Shown here: positions 1 through 7,247 of the stretch, in pieces
How positions within the stretch are numbered: the first letter of the stretch is position 1
How the letters are laid out: each line of letters begins with the position of its first letter
Notes under the pieces: generated by a model
What the model saw: the letters and a program-made list of their open reading frames with translations, nothing else
What the model was told of the DNA's origin: nothing
Databases searched by the model: none
Assembly: GCA_947475795.1 (NCBI GenBank)
Contig: CANJOX010000101.1
Span: 1-9,834 of the forward strand
DNA length: 9,834 bases
Source: Gemmatimonadota bacterium
Lineage (GTDB): Bacteria > Gemmatimonadota > Gemmatimonadetes > Gemmatimonadales > Gemmatimonadaceae
Direction of reading: 5' to 3'
Program-made: the position numbers and the translations under genes

Positions 1-1
1 C

Positions 2-727
2 GCGGTGCGGCGCTTCAAGGCGCGTGGCGCCGACGTGATCAAGATTTTCGCGTCCAAATCAATCCGTGACGGCGGCGAAGCCACGATGACACCGGAACAG
101 CTCGACGCGACCTGCGGCGAGTCCAAAGCGCAGGGGCTCCGCTCGGTGGTGCATGCACATTCGGCCGATGCCGTGCAGCGCGCGGCTCGGGCGGGATGCA
201 CGCAGGTCGAGCACGGCGTCTTTGCCGACGACGCCACGCGTGCGCTGCTCACGCAGCGCGGGACCTTCTTCGATCCGCAGTGCGGGCTCGTGTTCCACAA
301 CTACCTCGACAACAAGCCGTGGTTCGAGGGGATCGGCAATTACAACGCGGCGGGCTTTGCATCGATGGAGCAGGCGATTCCGCTGGCCGAGAAAGGCATC
401 GGCCTCGCCGCCGCGACGCCCACGCTCAAGCTGGTGTTCGGCACCGACGCCGTGGCCGGCGCGCACGGGCGCAATGCTGAAGAACTGGTGTGTCGCGTCC
501 GGCGGGGGGGTCAGCCGGCGATGGATGCCCTCGTGAGTGCCACCAGCCGCGCCGCGGAGTCGCTCGGCCTCGGGCAGGAGATCGGACGGGTGGCCGTCGG
601 CTACGCCGCCGACCTCATCGCCACCGACGGCGATCCGTCCACGCAGATCGAAGCGTCACAGCGCGTGTCGTTCGTGATGAAAGCCGGACAGGTCTACCGC
701 AACGATGGCACAGGAGCCCGCCGATGA
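2..727 (+). CDS. Metal-dependent amidohydrolase, C-terminal part (5' end outside window)
   Basis: This is the C-terminal ~240 residues of an amidohydrolase-superfamily enzyme of the imidazolonepropionase-like type, a metal-dependent hydrolase of C-N or related bonds; the substrate cannot be read from the sequence. Numbering from the GTG at 5, visible motifs are the probable metal-bridging lysine in VIKIF (K13), HAH (H50, H52), VEHG (H70) and the catalytic Asp in FGTDA (D148), with H154 close by. The end has the typical G-x-A-A-D-L-I-A-T-D-G-D-P stretch (199-211) and a short beta-rich tail. The N-terminal HxH metal motif and any signal peptide must lie upstream, since family members are usually 400-480 residues. 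The GTG at 5 is only an internal codon. The stop overlaps the start of the next gene by ATGA, so the two are probably translated together. A run of seven G at 504-510 is in frame and does not break the gene. Confidence 0.9.
   Translation, partial: AVRRFKARGADVIKIFASKSIRDGGEATMTPEQLDATCGESKAQGLRSVVHAHSADAVQRAARAGCTQVEHGVFADDATRALLTQRGTFFDPQCGLVFHNYLDNKPWFEGIGNYNAAGFASMEQAIPLAEKGIGLAAATPTLKLVFGTDAVAGAHGRNAEELVCRVRRGGQPAMDALVSATSRAAESLGLGQEIGRVAVGYAADLIATDGDPSTQIEASQRVSFVMKAGQVYRNDGTGARR
713..721 (+). promoter_or_regulatory. Ribosome binding site of the subunit 3 gene
   Basis: AGGAG at 712-716 sits seven bases before the ATG at 724. The longer string GGAGCCCGC at 713-721 recurs at 1360-1368 in front of the next gene, again ending two bases before its ATG. 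It supports ATG 724 as the start. Confidence 0.6.
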
Positions 728-1374
728 CCACGCGTCGTACGTTTCTGAAAACCGCCGGCACGCTGGGCGCGGGGGTCGCGGCCGTCGGGACGGTGGCCAC
801 CGCCTGTGCCGTCAAGGATCCCACCGCCGGCAACGCGACCGGGCAGGACCAGGGGATGGAGCGCGTGCGCGGGTTTGACCGGACGCTGCTCGATGCACTC
901 GCCACCACGGTCCTGCCGGCGTCGATCGGCGCACCGGCTATCCGCGCGGCCACCGACGCCTTCGTGGCGTGGGCCGATGGGTACGAGCCGGTGGCCGAAG
1001 AGATGCACGGCTACGGCTACGCCGACATCCGCTATCTCCCCGCCGATCCCTCGCCGGCGTGGCGCGCGCAGCTGGCCGCCCTCGACCTGCTCGCGCAGCG
1101 GCTCGGCAACACGGGGTTCGGCGCGCTGCCGGCAGAGCGCCGCACCGAGGTGCTGCAGGCGGCGCTACGCAGCCACGGCGGTGACCGATTGCCGGCGCCG
1201 CTCGACGCCGACCACATCGCCATCGCCCTCCTCGCCCATTGGTCATCGGGCCCCGACGCGTGGGACCGTGCCCTTGGCGTGCGGGTCAGCCCCGGCGTGT
1301 GCCGCACCCTGGGCGACGCCACCCGGAAGCCGCTGCCGGTCGTGTCACCCACCACCGCGGGAGCCCGCACATGA
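724..1374 (+). CDS. Gluconate 2-dehydrogenase subunit 3 family protein with Tat signal
   Basis: This 216-residue exported protein resembles the small subunit (subunit 3) of membrane-bound FAD dehydrogenases. In known systems that subunit has the Tat signal and helps export the GMC flavoprotein, which has no signal of its own. The N terminus TTRRTFLK (residues 2-9) is a clear twin-arginine motif, followed by a small-residue hydrophobic stretch to about residue 27. C28 lies in a weak lipobox-like ATAC, so it may be a lipoprotein. The body (from ~45) is alpha-helical and contains FDRTLLDALATTVLP, which matches the family's N-terminal region. The start at 724 is supported by AGGAG seven bases upstream and by the ATGA overlap with the amidohydrolase. 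Its own stop overlaps the start of the GMC oxidoreductase by ATGA, the expected partner. The family call is from motif and context; sequence similarity in this family is low. Confidence 0.78.
   Translation: MTTRRTFLKTAGTLGAGVAAVGTVATACAVKDPTAGNATGQDQGMERVRGFDRTLLDALATTVLPASIGAPAIRAATDAFVAWADGYEPVAEEMHGYGYADIRYLPADPSPAWRAQLAALDLLAQRLGNTGFGALPAERRTEVLQAALRSHGGDRLPAPLDADHIAIALLAHWSSGPDAWDRALGVRVSPGVCRTLGDATRKPLPVVSPTTAGART
1360..1368 (+). promoter_or_regulatory. Ribosome binding site of the GMC oxidoreductase gene
   Basis: GGGAG at 1359-1363 lies seven bases before the ATG at 1371. With CCCGC it repeats exactly the string seen at 713-721. It decides the start at 1371 over longer in-frame openings that run back to 1239. 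Confidence 0.6.
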
Positions 1375-2987
1375 TCACGCACAGCGCCGACATCGTCATC
1401 GTGGGTAGCGGCATCACGGCCGCGCTCATGGCCGCGTCACTGGCCGAGAAGACCACGAAGTCCATCCTCGTGATCGAAGCGGGCAAGCACACGACACCGC
1501 TGGCCGACCGGGTGCGCGCGCGCGAGCGCTGGAAGGGCTACGGGGAGAGCCCGTGGAAGCAGGATCACCTGGACGACCAGAACGCGACCGGCACCACGTG
1601 GGGGTTCTCGCCCAGCATGAACGTGGGCGGCCTCGCGATGCACTGGGGTGGCGTCTCGCCACGCTACTCGCCGGAAGATTTTACGTTGCGCTCACAGTAC
1701 GGCGTGGGCACCGACTGGCCGTTCCGCTACGACGATCTCGATCCGTTCTACCAGGAAGCGGAAGAGCGCATGGGCGTGGCCGGCGAGCAGGGGCCGGTGG
1801 CGCTCGATCCGCGCGGCAAGCCGTATCCGCTGCCGCCGCTGCCCATCAACTACAACCTCGCGCAGCTGCAGCAGTGGGCGACGGGCGCGGGGATCGCCAC
1901 ATGGAGCACCCCCAGCGCGAAGAATTCCATCGCGCACGACGGGCGCGCGCAGTGCCAGCGCTGCGACACCTGCTATCCGGTGTGTCCCACCGGCGCCAAG
2001 TATTCCCCCGACTTCACGTGGGATGCGCTGGTCGCGCGCAAGCGCGTCACGCTGCTCACCGATACGCTGGTGCGCCGCCTCGAGGCCGATCCCGCCACAG
2101 GGCGCATCACCCGCGCCACCGGCAACCGGACGGATGCCGCCGGCGACGCGGTCACCATTGAAGGCGGGACGTTCGTGTTGGCGGCAGGGTTCGTGTGGTC
2201 GCCGCACCTGTTGCTGCTGTCGAAGAGCAGCGCCTTCCCCAACGGGCTAGCCAACCGCAGCGGGTTGGTGGGTAAGTATCTCGCGGGGCACCGCAACGTG
2301 AACGCGTACCTGCGACTGCCGCTCGAGTTATTCCCCGGCATCAACGTGCAGCATTCGCTGGTGTCCAAGCAGTTCATGCGCGTGCCCCGGTCGGCGCGCT
2401 ATTTGCGGCACGACCTGCGCATCTGGGAGTCGAGCGTGGGGCGCGAGCCGCGGCTGCGCGGCGACGACGGCGCGCTGCAGTTCGGCGATGCCTTGCTGAA
2501 CGACTGGCAGACCCGGGCCAAGGGCGCCACGGCGCGCGTACGCGGCTACTACGACGTGATCCCCGACAAGGAGAGCGCGCTGGCGCTCGATGTCGCACGG
2601 ACCAACCGCTTCGGCGATCCGATGCCGCGCGTGTCGTTCAAGGACGCGCCCGAAAGCGCCGCGCTGAAGGAGTGGCAGGAGGAGCAGCTGCGCGAGCTGT
2701 TCCGGCGCATGGCGCGGTCCGGGGGCGGCGAAATCCTGCGTATGGAAAACAGCGCCAACGATCTTGGGCAGGAGCATCCCACCGGCGGCTGCCGGATGGG
2801 GAACGATCCGACGCAGAGCGTGGTCGACGCCAACGGCCGCGCGCACGATCACGAGAATCTGTGGGTGGCCGGGGCACCCACCCAGCCCAGCGCCTCATGC
2901 TGCAATGGCACGCTGACGTTCGTGGCCGTCGGCCTCAAGACGGCGGCCGCCATTGCCGGGACCAATTCACCCGTGGGCGTTCCCTGA
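1371..2987 (+). CDS. GMC-family FAD oxidoreductase with four-cysteine Fe-S-like motif
   Basis: This 538-residue flavoprotein dehydrogenase is of the glucose-methanol-choline family and probably oxidises an alcohol or sugar. The Rossmann FAD motif is at the very N terminus (DIVIVGSGITAALMAASLAE, residues ~7-26), with E in VIEAG closing the ADP-binding fold. NVGGLAMHWGG (~84-94) is the second FAD contact. The C-terminal catalytic block has HPTGGCRMG (H469) and CCNGT (N512), the usual His/Asn pair. Between them C195, C198, C201 and C205 form CxxCxxCxxxCP, a ferredoxin-like cluster-binding pattern, which suggests intramolecular electron transfer to an external acceptor rather than to oxygen. It has no signal peptide. 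Export by hitch-hiking on the Tat-signal small subunit encoded just upstream (ATGA overlap) is the likely route. No cytochrome c subunit follows, so the electron acceptor is unknown. The substrate is not predictable from sequence. Confidence 0.9.
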   Translation: MITHSADIVIVGSGITAALMAASLAEKTTKSILVIEAGKHTTPLADRVRARERWKGYGESPWKQDHLDDQNATGTTWGFSPSMNVGGLAMHWGGVSPRYSPEDFTLRSQYGVGTDWPFRYDDLDPFYQEAEERMGVAGEQGPVALDPRGKPYPLPPLPINYNLAQLQQWATGAGIATWSTPSAKNSIAHDGRAQCQRCDTCYPVCPTGAKYSPDFTWDALVARKRVTLLTDTLVRRLEADPATGRITRATGNRTDAAGDAVTIEGGTFVLAAGFVWSPHLLLLSKSSAFPNGLANRSGLVGKYLAGHRNVNAYLRLPLELFPGINVQHSLVSKQFMRVPRSARYLRHDLRIWESSVGREPRLRGDDGALQFGDALLNDWQTRAKGATARVRGYYDVIPDKESALALDVARTNRFGDPMPRVSFKDAPESAALKEWQEEQLRELFRRMARSGGGEILRMENSANDLGQEHPTGGCRMGNDPTQSVVDANGRAHDHENLWVAGAPTQPSASCCNGTLTFVAVGLKTAAAIAGTNSPVGVP

Positions 2988-3039
2988 CGGCAGGCGCGGA
3001 GGCAATTTTCACGGGTACGCACCCTCACCCATCCTGCCG

Positions 3040-5235
3040 ATGCGCCGTTCCCTTCTCCGTGCCGTCCTTGCGGGCCCGCTGGTGGCTGCCCCGCTCCTCG
3101 CGCAGTCGCGCGTGCTCACCGCTGCCGACTACGCCCGGGCCGAGCGGTTTCTGGCCTTCAACACCACGCCGCTGGTGTCCGGCACGGGCGTGCAGCCCAG
3201 CTGGCTCCCCGATGGCCGCTTCACCTACCGGGTCCGCACGCCGGATGGCAGTTCGCCGCTGATGGTGGTGAACCCGGTCACGGGGAGCAAGACGGCCTGC
3301 ACCGCCGTCGGCGCCCAGTGTCCGGCGGAACCGGCACCGGGTGCCAACGGCCGCGGCGGTGCTCGCGCGGGACGCCCGCCCGAAAATCTCTCGCCCGATG
3401 GATCCAAGGCCGCGTTCATCCGCGACTGGAATCTCTGGGTGCGCGATGTGGCTTCGAACACGGAAACGCAGGTCACCACCGACGGCGTGAAGGATTTCGG
3501 GTACGCCACCGACAACGCCGGCTGGGTCCACTCCGATCGTGCGATCCTCACCTGGTCGCCCGATTCGAAAAAGCTGGCTACGTTCCAGCAGGATCAGCGC
3601 AACGTCGGCGAGATGTACCTCGTGAAAACCAAGGTCGGTCACCCCGAGCTGAGCGCGTGGAAATATCCGCTGCCGGGCGACAGCGTGGTGTCGATGATCC
3701 ATCGCGTCATCATCGATCTGTCGGCCGCGTCGCCCAAGGTGGTGCGCTTCAAGATGCCGGCCGATCAGCATCGCTCGTCGGTGTGCGATCACATCGCGTG
3801 TGGGGGCAGTGCGCTCTCCGACGTGGAGTGGTACGCCGACGGCAGCACCCTCGCATTCGTGTCGAGCTCGCGCGATCACAAGATCGCGACGCTGCGCCTC
3901 GCCGACGCCGTCACCGGCGATGTGCGCGACGTGCTGCGCGAAGAAGTGCCGACGCAGTTCGAGAGCGGCGACAACGGACCCAACTGGCGCGTCCTGCCGG
4001 CCACCAACGAAGTGATCTGGTTTTCCGAGCGCGACGACTGGGGCCAGCTGTACTTGTACGATCTGACCACGGGCGCGCTGAAGTCGAAGATCACCACCGG
4101 CGACGGCCCGGTGCTGTCGGTGGAGCGCGTGGACGAGAAGGCGCGCGTGATCTGGTTCGTCGCCGCGGGCAAGGAGACGGGGCGTGATCCGTACTTCCGT
4201 CATCTCTATCGCATCGGCATGAACGGGAAGGGGCTCACGCTCCTCACCCCCGAAGACGGCGACCACAATATCTCGCTCTCGCCCAACGGCGCCGTGGTCG
4301 TGGACAGCTGGTCGCGCGCCGATCTCGCGCCGACGGCCGTGCTGCGCAACGCGAAGACCGGCAAGCTCATCGCCACGCTCGAGCAGGGCGACATCTCGAA
4401 GCTCGTGGCCGCCGGCTGGAAGGCCCCCACCCGCATCAGCGTGAAGGACCGCGCCGGGAAGTGGGACCTGTACGGGCTGATGTGGACGCCGACGACGCTG
4501 GACTCCACGAAGAAGTACCCGATCATCAACTACATCTATCCGGGCCCGCAGGGCGGCAGCGTGGGCAGCCGCCAGTTCTCCGCGGCCACGCGCGACAACC
4601 AGGCGCTGGCCGAGCTGGGCTTCATTGTGGTGGCGATCGACGGCACCGGGAATCCCACGCGATCCAAGTCGTTTCACGACGCGTACTACGGCCGCATGAG
4701 CGACAACACGCTCCCCGATCAGATCGCGGGCATGCGGCAGCTGGCTGAGCGCTATCGCTTCATCGATCTGGAGCGCGCGGGCATGTGGGGCCACTCGGGC
4801 GGCGGCTTCGCCACGGCGTCGGCGATGTTCCAGTATCCCGACTTCTTCAAGGTCGGCATTTCGGAGTCGGGCAATCACGACAACCGGAACTACGAAGACG
4901 ATTGGGGCGAGCGGTACCACGGCCTGCTCACGAAAACCGGCGCGGTGGACAACTACGAGAAGGAAGCCAATCAGACCCTCGCCAAGAACCTGAAGGGCAA
5001 GCTGATGCTGGCACACGGCACGATGGACGACAACGTGCCGCCCGATAACACGTGGCTCGTGGTCGACGCGCTCATCAAGGCCGGCAAGGACTTTGACCTC
5101 GTCATGATCCCGAATGCCGCGCACGGCTTCGGCGCCGCGTCGAACTACATGATGCGCCGCCGCTGGGATTACTTCGTGCAACATCTGCTGGGTGCGGTGC
5201 CGCCGAAGGAGTACCAGATCGGTCCCAAATCGTGA
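3040..5235 (+). CDS. Secreted S9 family peptidase, dipeptidyl-peptidase-IV-like
   Basis: This 731-residue serine peptidase of the prolyl oligopeptidase clan probably releases short peptides outside the cytoplasmic membrane. Residues 1-21 (MRRSLLRAVL, then a hydrophobic run to LLAQS) are a signal peptide. A DPP-IV-type beta-propeller covers about 30-465, with blade motifs such as LTWSPDSKKLA and EWYADGSTLAFVS. The alpha/beta hydrolase domain covers about 466-731. The catalytic triad is S586 in GHSGGG, the DD pair 663-664 in GTMDDNVP, and H695 in NAAHGF. Y500 in YIYPGPQ is the likely oxyanion tyrosine. The loop that in DPP-IV carries the substrate-binding Glu pair reads NAGWVHSDRA here (159-168), so strict dipeptidyl specificity is doubtful. 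The start is ATG 3040 because it begins the signal peptide; the open frame back to TTG 2953 lies within the oxidoreductase gene. No Shine-Dalgarno sequence is near it. The stop overlaps the kinase start. Confidence 0.92.
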   Translation: MRRSLLRAVLAGPLVAAPLLAQSRVLTAADYARAERFLAFNTTPLVSGTGVQPSWLPDGRFTYRVRTPDGSSPLMVVNPVTGSKTACTAVGAQCPAEPAPGANGRGGARAGRPPENLSPDGSKAAFIRDWNLWVRDVASNTETQVTTDGVKDFGYATDNAGWVHSDRAILTWSPDSKKLATFQQDQRNVGEMYLVKTKVGHPELSAWKYPLPGDSVVSMIHRVIIDLSAASPKVVRFKMPADQHRSSVCDHIACGGSALSDVEWYADGSTLAFVSSSRDHKIATLRLADAVTGDVRDVLREEVPTQFESGDNGPNWRVLPATNEVIWFSERDDWGQLYLYDLTTGALKSKITTGDGPVLSVERVDEKARVIWFVAAGKETGRDPYFRHLYRIGMNGKGLTLLTPEDGDHNISLSPNGAVVVDSWSRADLAPTAVLRNAKTGKLIATLEQGDISKLVAAGWKAPTRISVKDRAGKWDLYGLMWTPTTLDSTKKYPIINYIYPGPQGGSVGSRQFSAATRDNQALAELGFIVVAIDGTGNPTRSKSFHDAYYGRMSDNTLPDQIAGMRQLAERYRFIDLERAGMWGHSGGGFATASAMFQYPDFFKVGISESGNHDNRNYEDDWGERYHGLLTKTGAVDNYEKEANQTLAKNLKGKLMLAHGTMDDNVPPDNTWLVVDALIKAGKDFDLVMIPNAAHGFGAASNYMMRRRWDYFVQHLLGAVPPKEYQIGPKS

Positions 5236-6806
5236 CCGATCCGCGGTTCCCGCTGATCGAGCAGGCACTGGCCAGCCTGAACGACGTCGTGCTCATCTGC
5301 GAGGCCGAGCCGGTGGATGAGCCGGGGCCGCGCATCGTGTACGTGAACGGCGCGTTCGAGCGGATGAGCGGCTACTCGGCCGCCGACGTCATCGGCCGGA
5401 CGCCACGCCTGCTGCAGGGCCCGCGCACCGCACGCCCGGAACTCGACCGGCTGCGCGCCGCCATCATCGCGTGGGAGTCATGCCGCGTGGCCGTCACCAA
5501 CTACCGCAAAGACGGCACGCCGTTCGATGTGGAGTTCGACGTGGTCCCGGTGGCGGACGAGACCGGGTGGTACACCCACTGGGTCTCGATGCAGCGCGAC
5601 ATCTCGGTGCGCAGCTGCGCACAGCGGCAGATCGAGTCGGCTGATTCGGTGGAGTCACTCGCCACCGGCGTCCTCCGCGAGCTTGTGGAGTACGCCAGCG
5701 CCGATGGCGCGTGCTGGGAGCAACGTGAGACCGTGGCCGACCAGTGGGAAACGCTGCACGCGGTTACGCGGTCGGCGGCGACCGCCGGCGCGGCCGGTGC
5801 GGTGTACGTGGAGGGCACGGACCGTGTCCCCGCTGACCTCGTGCGGACCGACTCGCCACGGTGCGTGGTCGCCGCGCTCGGCGTGCCCGATGGGGCCAGT
5901 GCGCGGATCGTGCTGTGGAGCGACGGGCGCGCGCTGCCGGAGTATGCGGCCCCACTCGCCCACGCCATTGCCGCCCGCAGCGTCGGCACCTTCGACCGGC
6001 TGCGCGCCGACGCCGCACGTCTGCATCTGGAGGAGCGCCTCCGTCAGGCGCAGCGCCTCGAATCGGTGGGACGACTGGCGGGCGGGATCGCGCATGACTT
6101 CAACAATCTGCTCACGGTGATCGTGGGCAATCTCGAACTGCTCAAGGATCGTATCCCCACTCCGTCGGACGACCGCGGCGAGATCCACCTCGAGATTGCC
6201 GAAGTCATGCGCGCCACCGACCGGGCGTGTGATCTCGTGCGGCACCTCCTCGCCTTCAGCCGGCAGCAGCCACTGTCACTCACGGCGGTCGATCTGCGCG
6301 CCGTCATTCGCGACACCGTGTCCCTGCTGCAGCGCGCCCTCGGGACGCACATCACGCTGGCCACGGCGATACCCGCCGATCTCCCCGTGGTGACGGGCGA
6401 CGTGGCGCTGATCGAGCAGGTCCTCGTCAATCTGGCGGTGAATGCCCGCGATGCGATGGAGAGTGCGAACCCGGATCCATCGATGCCCACCACCGGGCGC
6501 ATCACGGTACAGGTGACCCCGGTGGACGTGCATGCCGGCGGGTCGTCCGAATGGGAGCGGCTCGCCGACGGCGCGTACCTGTGTCTGTCCGTCAGCGATG
6601 ACGGCCCCGGTATGAGTCCAGAAGTGCTGGCGCGCGCCTTCGATCCCTTCTTCACCACGAAGCCGGTCGGTGCCGGGACGGGGCTCGGCCTGTCGTCCGT
6701 GTACGGTGCCGTCACGCAGATGGGAGGGTGGATCCGCCTCAGCCCGGCGTCACCGCACGGCGTGGTGGCGCGCATCATGCTGCCGGTCCACACCGGCGCA
6801 GACTGA
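5232..6806 (+). CDS. PAS (LOV-like) sensor histidine kinase
   Basis: This 524-residue soluble sensor kinase phosphorylates itself on histidine and passes the phosphate to an unidentified response regulator. A PAS domain covers about 15-125 and looks derived from LOV: GRTPRLLQGP (55-64), NYRKDG (90-95) and SMQRDIS (119-125) are retained. The photoactive cysteine position holds proline (P58). Residues ~140-255 are a weakly conserved region that may be a degenerate GAF domain. A short coiled linker leads to the H-box GGIAHDFNNLLT (H288). The ATPase domain has the N-box NLAVNARDA (N400, N404), G1 DDGPGM (456-461), FDPFFTTKP, and G2 GTGLGLS (482-488). There is no membrane segment and no receiver domain. 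The GTG start at 5232 overlaps the peptidase stop (GTGA). AAGGAG at 5206-5211 is too far upstream to be a strong site, so re-initiation by the same ribosome is likely. Confidence 0.93.
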   Translation: MTDPRFPLIEQALASLNDVVLICEAEPVDEPGPRIVYVNGAFERMSGYSAADVIGRTPRLLQGPRTARPELDRLRAAIIAWESCRVAVTNYRKDGTPFDVEFDVVPVADETGWYTHWVSMQRDISVRSCAQRQIESADSVESLATGVLRELVEYASADGACWEQRETVADQWETLHAVTRSAATAGAAGAVYVEGTDRVPADLVRTDSPRCVVAALGVPDGASARIVLWSDGRALPEYAAPLAHAIAARSVGTFDRLRADAARLHLEERLRQAQRLESVGRLAGGIAHDFNNLLTVIVGNLELLKDRIPTPSDDRGEIHLEIAEVMRATDRACDLVRHLLAFSRQQPLSLTAVDLRAVIRDTVSLLQRALGTHITLATAIPADLPVVTGDVALIEQVLVNLAVNARDAMESANPDPSMPTTGRITVQVTPVDVHAGGSSEWERLADGAYLCLSVSDDGPGMSPEVLARAFDPFFTTKPVGAGTGLGLSSVYGAVTQMGGWIRLSPASPHGVVARIMLPVHTGAD

Positions 6807-6811
6807 CCCGC

Positions 6812-6817
6812 TAGATT
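6812..6817 (+). promoter_or_regulatory. Possible -10 box (TAGATT) before the DUF423 gene
   Basis: TAGATT ends seven bases before the ATG at 6825. If it is a -10 element, transcription would begin at or beside the A of the start codon, giving a leaderless mRNA. That fits the absence of any Shine-Dalgarno sequence. I see no convincing -35 hexamer, so this rests on the box and spacing alone. Confidence 0.3.
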
Positions 6818-6824
6818 GCCCATT

Positions 6825-7196
6825 ATGGACCGACTTTTTGTAGTCATCGGCGCCTTCTCCGGCGCGATCGGCGTGGCCGCCGGTGCGTTCGGCGCCCACG
6901 CGCTGCGCGCGCGACTTGAGCCGCGCATGCTCGAGGTGTTCGAGACGGGGGCGCGGTACCAGATGTACCACGCCGTGGCGCTGCTGGCCGCCGCCTGGAT
7001 CGTCACGCGCTTTCCGGGGGCCCTCGCCAACGCGAGCGGCTGGCTGTTTCTGGCGGGGACCGTGCTCTTCTCGGGGTCGCTCTACGCCATGGCGCTGACC
7101 GGGGTGCGCGCGCTAGGCGCCATCACGCCGATCGGCGGCGTCTGTTTCATCGCCGGGTGGTGCTGCCTGGCGCTCGCGGCGCTGCGTCAGGGCTAG
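6825..7196 (+). CDS. DUF423 family small membrane protein
   Basis: This 123-residue inner-membrane protein of the DUF423 (YgdD-like) family has an unknown biochemical role. Four hydrophobic helices are visible at about 4-24, 46-62, 71-91 and 97-119. Family motifs are GAFGAH (20-25), TGARYQMYHA (41-50), LFSGSLY (81-87) and TPIGG (101-105); the length is normal for the family. I chose ATG 6825 over the in-frame TTG at 6816 because the family usually starts directly with the first helix and because the TTG lies in the TAGATT box. It follows the histidine kinase by 18 bases and precedes the TauE/SafE permease by 51 bases in the same direction. It may have its own promoter. Nothing ties it functionally to the kinase. 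Confidence 0.92.
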   Translation: MDRLFVVIGAFSGAIGVAAGAFGAHALRARLEPRMLEVFETGARYQMYHAVALLAAAWIVTRFPGALANASGWLFLAGTVLFSGSLYAMALTGVRALGAITPIGGVCFIAGWCCLALAALRQG

Positions 7197-7199
7197 AAT
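7194..7199 (+). promoter_or_regulatory. Possible -10 box (TAGAAT) before the TauE/SafE gene
   Basis: TAGAAT overlaps the TAG stop of the DUF423 gene. It lies in the same GCTAGAWT context, followed shortly by CCC, as the box at 6812. It would place a transcription start near 7206, about 40 bases before the ATG at 7248. There is no clear -35 element. Confidence 0.25.
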
Positions 7200-7247
7200 C
7201 CCGCCCGAAGGGGTGACGGACTGCGGCGGAGCAGCGATCCTTCCCTG

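Noticed and set aside
490..723. Open frame continuous with the Tat-signal protein, suggesting a fusion with the amidohydrolase after slippage at the seven-G run (504-510)
   Set aside because: A frameshift would be needed and would destroy the well-formed amidohydrolase C terminus. The Tat motif and RBS at 712 mark ATG 724 as the true start. A single seven-G run in GC-rich DNA is weak evidence for programmed slippage.
2953..3039. Longer N terminus of the S9 peptidase from TTG 2953
   Set aside because: It would overlap the end of the GMC gene and put 29 residues before the signal peptide. ATG 3040 begins a normal signal sequence.
3025..5268. A 747-codon open frame on the - strand, antisense to the S9 peptidase
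   Set aside because: Its translation is rich in Arg, His, Ala and Val with no recognisable domain. It mirrors the peptidase codons, whose high third-position GC removes stops from the opposite strand. The peptidase has a complete triad, propeller and signal peptide.
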